NCBI RefSeq assembly: GCF_004153545.1
Contig: NZ_SDVA01000001.1
Coordinates: 248,001 to 312,000, forward strand
Direction: 5' to 3'
Length of the DNA: 64,000 nucleotides
Origin: Serinicoccus sediminis
GTDB taxonomy: Bacteria; Actinomycetota; Actinomycetes; Actinomycetales; Dermatophilaceae
The position numbers were made by a program, and so were the translations under genes. Shown here piece after piece: positions 12,170 through 20,386 of this stretch. Each line of letters begins with the position of its first letter. The stretch's first letter is position 1. The notes below the pieces were generated by a model that was not told the DNA's origin, made no database searches, and saw only the letters and a list, made by a program, of their open reading frames with translations.

Positions 12170-12451
12170 ATGCTTGACGTCGACCAACGGCGTGAGTACT
12201 GGCGGCGCAACGTCCGCCTGATGTCGGTCCTGCTGGTGATCTGGGCCCTGGTGTCCTTCGGCGCCGGCATCCTCTTCGTCGACGCGCTGAACGCCGTGAG
12301 CATCTTCGGCATACCGCTCGGCTTCTGGTTCGCCCAGCAGGGCGCCATCATCGTCTTCGTCCTGCTCATCGCCTTCTACGTGTGGCGGATGGACAAGCTG
12401 GATGCCGAGTTCGGCATCACCGAGTACGAGCAGGAGGTGCATCACCAGTGA
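12170..12451 (+). CDS. DUF4212 small subunit of solute:sodium symporter
   Basis: 93 aa with two transmembrane helices (VLLVIWALVSFGAGILFV and QGAIIVFVLLIAFYVWRMD) between a basic N-terminus (RREYWRRNVRLM) and an acidic C-terminus. This is the DUF4212 family, which always accompanies an SSS-family symporter. GGAGG precedes the ATG. Its TGA overlaps the GTG of the symporter (GTGA), so the two subunits are translationally coupled. Confidence 0.92.
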   Translation: MLDVDQRREYWRRNVRLMSVLLVIWALVSFGAGILFVDALNAVSIFGIPLGFWFAQQGAIIVFVLLIAFYVWRMDKLDAEFGITEYEQEVHHQ

Positions 12452-14175
12452 GCCCTATCCAGGCCTGGACGCTCGTCTTCGTCGTCCTCACCTTCGGCTT
12501 CTACATCTGGATCGCCTACCGCAGCCGGGTCTCCGACACGGCCGGGTTCTACATCGCCGGCGGCGGCATCCCCGCCCCGGCCAACGGCGCCGCCGTCGCC
12601 GCGGACTGGATGAGCGCCGCGTCGTTCATCTCCATGGCCGGGCTCATCGCGTTCAGCCAGAACGGCTACGCCGGGTCGGTCTTCCTCATGGGCTGGACGG
12701 GCGGCTACGTGCTGCTCGCGCTGCTGCTGGCCCCGTACCTGCGCAAGTTCGGCAAGTACACCGTGCCCGACTTCGTGGGCGACCGCTACAACGAGACGGC
12801 GCGCCTGGTCTCCGTGGTCTGCGCGCTCGTCGTGTCCTTCGTCTACGTCGCCGGGCAGATGGCCGGTGTCGGCGTGGTCTTCCAGCGCTTCCTCGGCGTC
12901 GACCGGACGTGGGGCGTCGTCATCGGGATGGCCATCGTCTTCCTCTACGCCGTGCTCGGCGGGATGAAGGGCATCACCTGGACCCAGGTCGCGCAGTACT
13001 CCGTGCTCATCATCGCCTACATCATCCCGGCGGTGGCGATCTCGCTGCAGCTGGCCGGCAACCCGCTGCCGCAGATCGGCTTCGGTCAGATCCTCGGCGA
13101 GCTGGACGCCCTCCAGCAGGACCTCGGTCTCGCCGCCTACACCGAGGCGTTCACCCAGACCTCCATGGTCAACATGATCCTCATCACCGCCGCCCTGATG
13201 TTCGGGACGGCGGGTCTGCCGCACGTCATCGTCCGCTTCTACACGGCCCGGTCGGTCCGGGCCGCGCGCTACTCGGCGCTGTGGGCGCTGTTCTTCATCT
13301 CGCTGCTCTACACGATCGCCCCCGCGGTCGGTGCGTTCAGCAAGTACAACGTGCTCACCCAGATCCCGGGCAGCACGATCGGTGAGACACCGGGGTGGTT
13401 CAACACCTGGAGCGACGTGGGTCTCATCACGGTCACCGACCTCAACGGCAACGGCGTCATCGACGTCGCCGGGGCGATCGGCGAGGGCACCGAGCTGGCG
13501 ATCAACAACGACATCGTCGTGCTGGCCGCCCCGGAGATCGCCGGCCTGCCGGCCCCGATCGTCGGGCTGGTCGCCGCGGGTGGGCTGGCGGCGGCGCTGT
13601 CCACCGCCTCGGGCCTGCTCCTGGTCATCTCCAGCTCGGTCGCCAACGACATCTACTGGAAGAAGATCAACCCGCGGGCCACCGACGCCCAGCAGCTGCG
13701 GGTCGGCCGCATCGCGATGGCCGCGGCCATCATCGTCGCCGGCTACCTCGGCATCAACCCGCCCGGGTTCGTCGCCGAGGTGGTGGCCCTGGCGTTCGGG
13801 CTGGCCGCCGCCTCGTTCTTCCCCATCCTGTTCCTCGGGATCTTCTGGAAGAAGGCGACGGCGGCGGCGGCGGCGACCGGTATGGCGGTCGGGCTCAGCG
13901 TCACCCTGCTCTACCAGCTGTGGACGCTGCCGACCTTCTTCGGCAACGAGCCCATCCTGGGCATCCCGGCGACGGGGATCGGGACCATCGGCATGGTCCT
14001 CAACCTCGTCACCATCGTCATCGTCTCGCAGTTCACCAAGGAGCCCAGCGAGCTGATGCAGCAGGTGGTCGAGGACGTCCGCTACCCCGGCCGCTCCGAG
14101 CTGGTGGCCGCCCACGCGGAGGGCCACCTGAGCGAGTACGCCGAGGAGCACCAGCACCGCGACGACGACCGCTGA
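12448..14175 (+). CDS. Sodium:solute symporter (VC_2705/ActP-like)
   Basis: 575-aa SSS-family transporter with about 13 transmembrane helices. Family motifs include GGGIPAPANGAAVAADWMSA near residue 40, GGMKGITWTQVAQY and GLPHVIVRFYTARSVRAARYS. Members paired with DUF4212 are thought to import acetate or other short monocarboxylates with Na+, though the substrate here is unproven. The C-terminus is hydrophilic and His/Asp-rich. GTG start inside the stop of the DUF4212 gene; a strong hairpin follows the stop. Confidence 0.92.
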   Translation: MSPIQAWTLVFVVLTFGFYIWIAYRSRVSDTAGFYIAGGGIPAPANGAAVAADWMSAASFISMAGLIAFSQNGYAGSVFLMGWTGGYVLLALLLAPYLRKFGKYTVPDFVGDRYNETARLVSVVCALVVSFVYVAGQMAGVGVVFQRFLGVDRTWGVVIGMAIVFLYAVLGGMKGITWTQVAQYSVLIIAYIIPAVAISLQLAGNPLPQIGFGQILGELDALQQDLGLAAYTEAFTQTSMVNMILITAALMFGTAGLPHVIVRFYTARSVRAARYSALWALFFISLLYTIAPAVGAFSKYNVLTQIPGSTIGETPGWFNTWSDVGLITVTDLNGNGVIDVAGAIGEGTELAINNDIVVLAAPEIAGLPAPIVGLVAAGGLAAALSTASGLLLVISSSVANDIYWKKINPRATDAQQLRVGRIAMAAAIIVAGYLGINPPGFVAEVVALAFGLAAASFFPILFLGIFWKKATAAAAATGMAVGLSVTLLYQLWTLPTFFGNEPILGIPATGIGTIGMVLNLVTIVIVSQFTKEPSELMQQVVEDVRYPGRSELVAAHAEGHLSEYAEEHQHRDDDR

Positions 14176-14203
14176 CGTCACGCCGTCCCGACCGGCTGTC
14201 CCC

Positions 14204-14245
14204 GACCGGCCGCACGATCTGCCCCGGCAGACCGTGCGGCCGGTC
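14204..14245 (+). terminator. Terminator after symporter operon
   Basis: GACCGGCCGCACG (14204-14216) pairs perfectly with 14233-14245 around a 16-nt loop, 28 nt after the stop. Confidence 0.65.
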
Positions 14246-14358
14246 CGCGTCTGCCGAGGGGGCGGAACCGCCGAGGGTGACGCCACGTCATACGCCTGAC
14301 CGAAGCACCACCCGGCACGGGACCCCGTCCTCGGAGCCCCCTCCCCCAGGAGGTCGCC

Positions 14359-16353
14359 ATGACACCGTCGTCTGGCCGCCGCACCGCCCTCACCGCCACC
14401 CTCCTCGCGCTGCCGCTGGCCCTCGGCGCCTGCACCCCGGCCGACGTCGTCGCGCCTCCCCGGGCCGGCGCCGCCGAGCTCACCGACTTCGGCTCCTGCG
14501 AGGAGCTGCTGGCCTACGTCAAGGAGCACGCGCTGGAACGGGTCGGGCCCTGGGGCTTCGGGGGCGGGGCGGGATGGTTCGGGGCGGAGGACATGGCGGC
14601 CTCCGACGCCGCCGCCGCGGACAGCTCGGCGGGGGGCGGCAAGGGGGCCCGGGCCGAGGGCGGCGACTTCTCCGGGACCAACAACCAGGAGGAGGGTGTC
14701 GAGGAGCCCGACGTCGTCCAGACCGACGGCGACATCATCGTCACCACCCGGGCCGGCAGGCTGGTGGTCGTCGACGTCTCGAGCCAGACCCAGGTCGGGT
14801 CCCTGGCGCTGCCCGGGGGTCCCACCGGGTCCGAGGCGGAGCTGCTGCTGGACCGTGGGTCCGGGCAGGTGCTCGTCCTCACCCGCGAGTGGCCGCAGCA
14901 GCGCACGCCCCTGCCGGTGATGGACGGCACGGAGGGGATGACGTCCTTCCCCGCGTTCCCGCCGACCCGCACCGTGGTGACCCTCGTCGACGTGTCGGAC
15001 CCGGCCGACCCGACGGCCGCGGGCACCCTGCGGCTGGAGGGCGAGTACCGCTCGGCCCGGATGCACGACGGCACCGCCCGGGTCGTCATGGTCACCCCGC
15101 CGCCCGGCCTCGCCTTCGTCGAGCCGCGGACCGGCAGCCTGGTCGCCGAGGACGAGGCCGAGCAGGTCAACCGGGAGATCATCGAGGCCTCCGCGCTGGA
15201 CGACTGGCTCCCGCACCTGCAGACCGTGCAGGGCACCCGCTCGGACGGCACGCAGCGCGCGGTGCCGTGCGAGGACGTGGCCCGCCCGCCGGAGTTCTCC
15301 GGCCTCTCCGTCATGTCGGTGCTCACCTTCGACCTCGGAGCGGACCAGCTCGAGCTCACCTCCGCCGGCGGGCTCGTCGCCTCCGGCTCCACGGTGTATG
15401 CCTCGACCGACCGCCTCGTCGTCGCCACCAGCCCGTGGGAGGCCTGGGCCCTCACCGACGGCCCCGCCGGCGTGCTCCCCCGCGGCGGGGGCGCGGCGAC
15501 GACCGCGCTGCACACCTTCGACCTCACCGACGCCGGCTCCACCGACTACCTCGCGTCCGGCACGGTGGACGGGCGGCTGCTCGACCAGTTCAGCGTGGAC
15601 GAGGCCGACGGCGTCGTCCGCGTCGCGACCACCACGGACGCCTCCGGCAGCACCCCGTCCAGCAGCTCGCTCGTCGTGCTCGCCGAGGAGGGCGGCCGGC
15701 TCGTCGAGCAGGGGCGGGTCGACGGACTCGGGAAGACCGAGCAGATCTACGCGGTGCGCTACCTCACCGCCGACACCGCGGCGGTGGTCACGTTCCGGCA
15801 GACCGACCCGCTCTACCTGCTCGACACCTCCGACCCGACCCAGCCCCGGGTCACCGGGGAGCTGAAGATCCCCGGCTACTCGGCATACCTGCACCCGGTC
15901 GGCGAGGACCTGCTGCTCGGCGTCGGGCAGGACGCCTCCGACGACGGTGTCACGACCGGCCTGCAGGTCTCCCTCTTCGACCTCTCCGACCCGGCCGCAC
16001 CCACCCAGGTCGCGAAGCAGACCTGGGCCCAGCACCACTCCGCCGTGGAGTACGACCACCGGGCGTTCCGGTGGTGGCCGCAGACCGGGCAGCTCTTCCT
16101 GCCCGCAGAGGCGTGGACCGAGAAGACCTCGTGGACCGGTGTCGTCTCGGCCGGCGTCGACGTCGACGAGCAGAGCCTCTCGCAGGGGCCCCGGCTCCAG
16201 CTGGGCGGCGACGGCGACGGCGCGAGCGACGGGACCTGGGACTACCCGCGCCGGACCCTGGTCATCGACGACCGGCTGTGGGTGCTCGGTGAGAACTCGC
16301 TGCGCGTGGCCGACCTCGCCACGCTGGAGCCGGTGGGCGTCGTCGACCTGTGA
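14359..16353 (+). CDS. Lipoprotein with C-terminal beta-propeller domain
   Basis: 664 aa. The N-terminus (residues 1-25) is a lipoprotein signal with lipobox LALGAC, so the mature protein should be attached to the outer membrane leaflet. After a low-complexity Gly/Ala/Asp segment, EEGVEEPDVVQTDGDIIVTT begins the beta-propeller family that is distantly related to WD40 repeats (secreted beta-propeller, PF09826 type). Repeated VDVS.P..P and FDL..P..P blade edges recur to the end. Function is unknown; members may scaffold extracellular complexes. AGGAGG precedes the ATG. Confidence 0.88.
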   Translation: MTPSSGRRTALTATLLALPLALGACTPADVVAPPRAGAAELTDFGSCEELLAYVKEHALERVGPWGFGGGAGWFGAEDMAASDAAAADSSAGGGKGARAEGGDFSGTNNQEEGVEEPDVVQTDGDIIVTTRAGRLVVVDVSSQTQVGSLALPGGPTGSEAELLLDRGSGQVLVLTREWPQQRTPLPVMDGTEGMTSFPAFPPTRTVVTLVDVSDPADPTAAGTLRLEGEYRSARMHDGTARVVMVTPPPGLAFVEPRTGSLVAEDEAEQVNREIIEASALDDWLPHLQTVQGTRSDGTQRAVPCEDVARPPEFSGLSVMSVLTFDLGADQLELTSAGGLVASGSTVYASTDRLVVATSPWEAWALTDGPAGVLPRGGGAATTALHTFDLTDAGSTDYLASGTVDGRLLDQFSVDEADGVVRVATTTDASGSTPSSSSLVVLAEEGGRLVEQGRVDGLGKTEQIYAVRYLTADTAAVVTFRQTDPLYLLDTSDPTQPRVTGELKIPGYSAYLHPVGEDLLLGVGQDASDDGVTTGLQVSLFDLSDPAAPTQVAKQTWAQHHSAVEYDHRAFRWWPQTGQLFLPAEAWTEKTSWTGVVSAGVDVDEQSLSQGPRLQLGGDGDGASDGTWDYPRRTLVIDDRLWVLGENSLRVADLATLEPVGVVDL

Positions 16354-16366
16354 GCCTGGGCATGAC

Positions 16367-16430
16367 GGTGCAGGAACGGTGCTGCGTCCCGGTCGTCCTG
16401 GCGACCACCCCGCAGCAGCGTTCCTGCACC
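16367..16430 (+). repeat. Large hairpin repeat, copy 1
   Basis: Two 20-nt arms (16367-16386 and 16411-16430, GGTGCAGGAACG...CGTTCCTGCACC) match with one mismatch. They enclose an inner hairpin, GGTCG-N6-CGACC. It lies 13 nt after the beta-propeller gene and probably terminates it. A near-identical copy follows the next gene at 17472. Confidence 0.85.
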
Positions 16431-16498
16431 ACCACCGTCGTCCACAGGGCAGGGGCTGCCGTCGGCGCGGGCGCGGCCTGCCGGGGCAGCATGGTCGC

Positions 16499-17467
16499 AT
16501 GGCACAGCAGCACCCGCCCTTCCCCGACGTCGCCGGCCAGCGCGGCCTCGCGACCGTCGGACAGCTGCGGGGCGCGGGGTGGACGCCGGCGCAGATCCGG
16601 CACCGACGCTCGACGTCGTGGAGCATGCCCTACCCGCGTGTCGTCTCACCTCATCGCGGGCCGCTGAGCCACGACGCCCTCCTCACGGCCGCGGCGCTGT
16701 GGGCCGGTGCGGATGCGGTGCTCACCGGGCTGGTGGCCCTCGGCGAGCACGGGGTCCGCACGCCTCCGCCCCAGGTCGCGACGTTCCTCGTGCCGGCGAC
16801 GGCCCGGGCGCGCGAGCATGACGGCGCGAGGGTCGTGCGGACCACCCGGCTGCCCGGCCCCGCGCGACGCGAGGGGCCGCTGGCCGTGGCCCCCGCCGCC
16901 CGGGCGCTGGTGGACGCCGCGTGCCTGGAGCGGGTGCCGCCACCAGAGCAGGAGGCGTTGGCCATCGCGATCCTGCAGCGCGGTCTCGCCACCCCCTCCG
17001 GGTTGGACGGCGAGCTGTGGCAACGCCCGGGGGCGCAGGTGCATCGGGTGCGCGCCGGGCTCGGGGCCTACACCGGTGGCGCCTGGTCCCGTCCGGAGGC
17101 GGTGCTGCGCCGCCTGTGGGACCAGCGGCCGGACCTTCCCATGCTGCTCACCAACTGCCGGCTCGTACACGCACGGACCGGGCGCTTCCTCGCCTGCCCG
17201 GACGGCTGGATGCCCACGATGGGAGCGGCCCTGCAGGTGCACTCGCGGCAGCACCACCAGGGGATCGACGACCAGGGCGGCGACCGTTGGGCCGCGACCG
17301 TCGAGAAGGACTCCGTCCTGGTGGCCGTCGGCGCGAGGGTGCTCGGCGTGTCTCCGTGGACCTTGCACGCCCGCCCCCAGAGCTTCCTCGCCAGGGTGGA
17401 CGAGCTGGTCGCGCTGGGCCCCGCGTCGCCGATGCCGGACGTGCGGGTGGTCGAGCGACGGGGCTGA
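16499..17467 (+). CDS. AbiEi-like antitoxin-domain protein
   Basis: 322 aa. The N-terminus (about 12-60: GLATVGQLRGAGWTPAQIRHR followed by a Pro-Tyr-Pro-Arg-Val-Val segment) fits the winged-helix AbiEi antitoxin-type domain that is widespread in actinobacteria. The C-terminal half (about 200-322) resembles a degenerate DUF559/restriction-endonuclease-like fold, but I cannot identify an intact catalytic motif. No AbiEii toxin gene is adjacent, so it is probably an orphan of this family rather than a working toxin-antitoxin system. It is flanked on both sides by copies of a large hairpin repeat. Confidence 0.65.
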   Translation: MAQQHPPFPDVAGQRGLATVGQLRGAGWTPAQIRHRRSTSWSMPYPRVVSPHRGPLSHDALLTAAALWAGADAVLTGLVALGEHGVRTPPPQVATFLVPATARAREHDGARVVRTTRLPGPARREGPLAVAPAARALVDAACLERVPPPEQEALAIAILQRGLATPSGLDGELWQRPGAQVHRVRAGLGAYTGGAWSRPEAVLRRLWDQRPDLPMLLTNCRLVHARTGRFLACPDGWMPTMGAALQVHSRQHHQGIDDQGGDRWAATVEKDSVLVAVGARVLGVSPWTLHARPQSFLARVDELVALGPASPMPDVRVVERRG

Positions 17468-17471
17468 CCCC

Positions 17472-17541
17472 GGTGGTGCAGGAACGGTGCTGCGCACCGG
17501 TCGTCCTGGCGACCGGGACGCAGCATCATTTCTGCACCACC
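17472..17541 (+). repeat. Large hairpin repeat, copy 2
   Basis: Arms 17472-17494 and 17519-17541 (GGTGGTGCAG...CTGCACCACC) pair over 23 nt, with the three differences being G:T combinations that still pair in RNA. The inner GGTCG-N6-CGACC is kept from copy 1. It begins 4 nt after the AbiEi-like gene. The next stretch, 17542-17674, is somewhat lower in GC and shows no gene. Confidence 0.85.
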
Positions 17542-17674
17542 TCGGGTTCCGTGATGCGCGGCGAGGTGACCCGGCTCTGCACCCGGCAGTGGGGCATACC
17601 GCAGAGATCCGCACGAACGGGACTTGTGGCGCAGATCCTGCGGAACAGAGACCGAAGAGGGCCATCAACCCGCA

Positions 17675-17704
17675 TTGACTTCGCTCTCCTGGAGGCTGTA
17701 GAAC
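17675..17704 (+). promoter_or_regulatory. Promoter of metY leader
   Basis: TTGACT (17675-17680), an 18-bp spacer and TAGAAC (17699-17704). Seven nt separate it from an ATG at 17712, so transcription should start at that codon. Confidence 0.6.
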
Positions 17705-17711
17705 AGGAGCC

Positions 17712-17747
17712 ATGACGAGCCGCTCCCGCCGAATGCGCCGCTGCTGA
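17712..17747 (+). CDS. Putative 11-aa leader peptide upstream of metY
   Basis: ATG-to-TGA ORF encoding MTSRSRRMRRC. It starts where the promoter above predicts +1 and ends in Met-Arg-Arg-Cys just before a possible switching hairpin, 118 nt ahead of metY. Leaderless cysteine-containing short ORFs that attenuate sulfur genes are known in mycobacteria. This case is inference from layout only. Confidence 0.5.
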   Translation: MTSRSRRMRRC

Positions 17748-17820
17748 GCCCTCCCCTCGCAGCCGACGCGCCGACGACCACCCGGCCGCCGTCCTCCCGC
17801 TGCTGAGGCGGGTTCAGCAG
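17741..17820 (+). promoter_or_regulatory. Possible alternative-pairing attenuator of metYX
   Basis: CTGCTGA occurs twice, at 17741-17747 (overlapping the leader stop) and at 17800-17806. A single complement, TCAGCAG, lies at 17814-17820. The two pairings are mutually exclusive. The second gives a compact hairpin with a 7-nt loop. No T run follows, so control might act on translation or through Rho. Confidence 0.45.
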
Positions 17821-17865
17821 AGTGACCACCCGCCCTGCACCCCCCAGCGAGAGACGAGACCCCCC

Positions 17866-19200
17866 ATGGCCACCTTCAGCGACTTCGCCACCCGGCAGAT
17901 CCACGCCGGTCAGACCCCCGACTCCCAGACCGGCGCGCGGGCGCTGCCGATCTACCAGACCACCTCCTACGTCTTCGACGACGCCGACCAGGCGGCCGAC
18001 CGCTTCGCGCTGGCCGAGCTCGGCCCCATCTACACCCGCATCACCAACCCGACCACCGAGGCGGTCGAGAACCGCATCGCCGACCTCGAGGGCGGCGTCG
18101 GTGCCCTCCTCGTGGCCTCCGGCTCCTCGGCCGTCACCCTGGCGCTGCTCAACGTGGCGGGCGCGGGCGACCACGTGGTGTCCTCCCCCAGCCTCTACGG
18201 CGGCACCCAGAACCTCTTCGCCCACACCCTCCCCAGGCTGGGCATCGAGGTGACCTTCGTCGAGGACCCGGCCGACCCGGAGTCCTGGCGGGCCGCCGCA
18301 CGGCCGGAGACCAAGGCCTTCTTCGGCGAGACCATCGCCAACCCGAGCAGCGACGTGCTCGACCTGCGCGCGGTCGCCGACGTCGCGCACGAGGTGGGGG
18401 TGCCGCTCGTCGTCGACAACACGGTCGCGACGCCCTTCCTGTGCCGCCCGATCGAGCACGGCGCCGACGTCGTGGTGCACTCGGCGACCAAGTTCCTCGG
18501 CGGCCACGGCACCTCCATCGCCGGGGTCATCGTCGACGCGGGCCGCTTCGACTACGGCCGGGGCGGGCGGTTCCCCGGCTTCACCGAGCCGGACCCGTCC
18601 TACCAGGGCCTGGTGTATGCCGAGGCGCTCGGCGAGGGCGGTCTGCTCGGCGCCAACGTCTCCTACATCATCAAGGCGCGGGTGCAGCTGCTGCGCGACC
18701 TCGGGCCGGCGGTGTCGCCGTTCAACGCCTTCCTCATCGCGCAGGGGGTGGAGACCCTGTCGCTGCGGATGGAGCGCCACGTCGCCAACGCGCAGCGGGT
18801 GGCGCAGCGGCTGCAGGGGCACGAGCAGGTGCGCTCCGTCGCCTACGCCGGGCTGCCCGGGCACCCCTCGCACGGGCGAGCGCTCACCTACCTGCCCGCG
18901 GGCGCCGGCGCCGTGCTCGCCTTCGAGATCGAGGGGGGTGCCGACGCCGGGCGCGCGTTCGTCTCCGCCCTCGAGCTGCACAGCCACGTCGCCAACATCG
19001 GGGACGTCCGCTCGCTCGTCATCCACCCGGCCAGCACCACCCACTCCCAGCTCACCCCTGAGGCGCAGCGGGCCGCCGGTGTCACCCCCGGGCTGGTGCG
19101 GCTCTCGGTCGGGATCGAGGGCATCGACGACATCCTCGCCGACCTCGACCGGGGCTTCGCCGCCGCCGCCGCCGCGGTGCGCGGCACCGAGGCGGCCTGA
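17866..19200 (+). CDS. metY: O-acetylhomoserine sulfhydrylase
   Basis: 444-aa PLP enzyme of the Cys/Met-metabolism family. It makes homocysteine from O-acetylhomoserine and sulfide. Visible motifs are TRQIHAGQ at the N-terminus, [20 protein letters not shown], the PLP-stacking [12 protein letters not shown], and the Schiff-base lysine in [13 protein letters not shown]. The length and the insert around [16 protein letters not shown] are those of MetY rather than MetB or MetZ. metX starts 1 nt after its stop; together they form the direct-sulfhydrylation route to methionine. Confidence 0.95.
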   Translation: MATFSDFATRQIHAGQTPDSQTGARALPIYQTTSYVFDDADQAADRFALAELGPIYTRITNPTTEAVENRIADLEGGVGALLVASGSSAVTLALLNVAGAGDHVVSSPSLYGGTQNLFAHTLPRLGIEVTFVEDPADPESWRAAARPETKAFFGETIANPSSDVLDLRAVADVAHEVGVPLVVDNTVATPFLCRPIEHGADVVVHSATKFLGGHGTSIAGVIVDAGRFDYGRGGRFPGFTEPDPSYQGLVYAEALGEGGLLGANVSYIIKARVQLLRDLGPAVSPFNAFLIAQGVETLSLRMERHVANAQRVAQRLQGHEQVRSVAYAGLPGHPSHGRALTYLPAGAGAVLAFEIEGGADAGRAFVSALELHSHVANIGDVRSLVIHPASTTHSQLTPEAQRAAGVTPGLVRLSVGIEGIDDILADLDRGFAAAAAAVRGTEAA

Positions 19201-19201
19201 C

Positions 19202-20386
19202 GTGACCGCCTTCACGGCCGACGAGGCCGCCCCGCGCTCGCGCCGGCGCACCCAGCCGGTCGGCCCGCTCGCACTGGAGTCCGGCGACATCCTCGAGGAC
19301 GTCCGGGTGAGCTACCAGACGTGGGGCCGCCTGGCCCCGGACGGCGGCAACGCCGTGCTCGTGCTGCACGCGCTCACCGGCGACAGCCACGTCGTCGGCG
19401 ACCGCGGGCCCGGACAGCCCACCCCGGGGTGGTGGCCAGGGCTGATCGGCCCCGGGTGCCCGCTCGACACCGACGAGTGGTTCGTCGTCGCCCCCGCGGT
19501 CCTGGGTGGCTGCGGCGGCACGACCGGCCCCTCCTCCCCCGCACCGGACGGCCGCCCCTACGGCAGCACCTTCCCCCGCGTCACCGTGCGCGACCAGGTG
19601 CACGCCGAGGCCCTGCTGGCCGACCGGCTCGGCATCGACCGCTTCGCCCTCGTGGTCGGGGGCTCGGTGGGCGGTATGCGCTCGCTGGAGTGGGCGACGA
19701 CCTTCCCGGAGCGGGTGCAGCGGTGCGTGGTGCTCGCCGCGAGCGCCGTCGCGAGCGCCGACCAGATCGCCTGGTCGGTGCCGCAGCTGCACGCCATCCG
19801 GCTCGACCCCGGCTTCCACGGCGGCGACTACTACCCGGGGCCCGGGCCGCGGGCCGGCCTGGAGATCGCGCGGCAGATCGCGCACACGACCTACCGCTCG
19901 GCGGCCGAGCTCGAGCTGCGCTTCGGCTGCGGGCCGCAGGAGGGCGAGGACGCGCTGCGTGGCGGCCGGTACGCCGTGCAGTCCTACCTGGAGCATCACG
20001 GCAAGAAGCTCGTCCGCCGGTTCGACGCGAACGCCTACCTCGTCCTGACCGAGGCCATGAACAGCCACGACATCGGCCGCGGTCGGGGCGGGGTCCCGTC
20101 AGCGCTGGCCCGGATCACCGCCGACCTCACCGTCGGTGTCGTCAGCAGCGACCGCCTCTTCACCCCGGCCGACGGCGAGGTCGTGGCCTCCGCCCCGACC
20201 TGCCGCGAGCTCGCCGTTATCGACAGCCCCTACGGTCACGACGCCTTCCTCGTGGAGACCGAGCAGGTCTTCGACATCGTCGCCCGGGCCCTGCGCAGGC
20301 CGGCCGCCCGCCCGTGCACCGGGACGACGGCGAGGGCGGACCCTCACGGGTCCGCCCTCGCATCGACCGCCGCCGCCCGCCCCTAG
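19202..20386 (+). CDS. metX: Homoserine O-acetyltransferase
   Basis: 394-aa alpha/beta-hydrolase-fold transferase that activates homoserine with acetyl-CoA. The nucleophile motif is GGSVGGMRSLEW (GGSMGG in most relatives); the Asp and His of the triad are in SSDRLFTP and YGHDAFLVE. LHALTGDSHV and the EAMNSHDIGRG segment are typical. The GTG start is 1 nt after metY. The final 20 or so codons run through a strong terminator hairpin, and the TAG stop lies in a CTAG shared with the opposing YihY gene. Confidence 0.95.
   Translation: MTAFTADEAAPRSRRRTQPVGPLALESGDILEDVRVSYQTWGRLAPDGGNAVLVLHALTGDSHVVGDRGPGQPTPGWWPGLIGPGCPLDTDEWFVVAPAVLGGCGGTTGPSSPAPDGRPYGSTFPRVTVRDQVHAEALLADRLGIDRFALVVGGSVGGMRSLEWATTFPERVQRCVVLAASAVASADQIAWSVPQLHAIRLDPGFHGGDYYPGPGPRAGLEIARQIAHTTYRSAAELELRFGCGPQEGEDALRGGRYAVQSYLEHHGKKLVRRFDANAYLVLTEAMNSHDIGRGRGGVPSALARITADLTVGVVSSDRLFTPADGEVVASAPTCRELAVIDSPYGHDAFLVETEQVFDIVARALRRPAARPCTGTTARADPHGSALASTAAARP
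20331..20360. terminator. Terminator inside the 3' end of metX
   Basis: A 13-bp perfect stem, CGAGGGCGGACCC (20331-20343) with 20348-20360, and a TCAC loop. It lies within the last codons of metX and just beyond the stop of the convergent YihY gene, so it can act in both directions. Confidence 0.75.

Noticed and set aside
12442-16626. A 1394-codon open frame on the minus strand
   Set aside because: It lies opposite the symporter and beta-propeller genes, has repetitive Gly/Arg/Asp composition and no motif; an antisense artefact of GC-rich codon use.
16499-17467. Complete AbiE toxin-antitoxin system
   Set aside because: The neighbouring genes are a beta-propeller lipoprotein and metY; no AbiEii nucleotidyltransferase is present.
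17541-17866. SAM or SAM-IV riboswitch upstream of metY
   Set aside because: I looked for the conserved SAM aptamer core around the expected GAGC...GGCAACC-like segment and found none; a leader ORF fits better.
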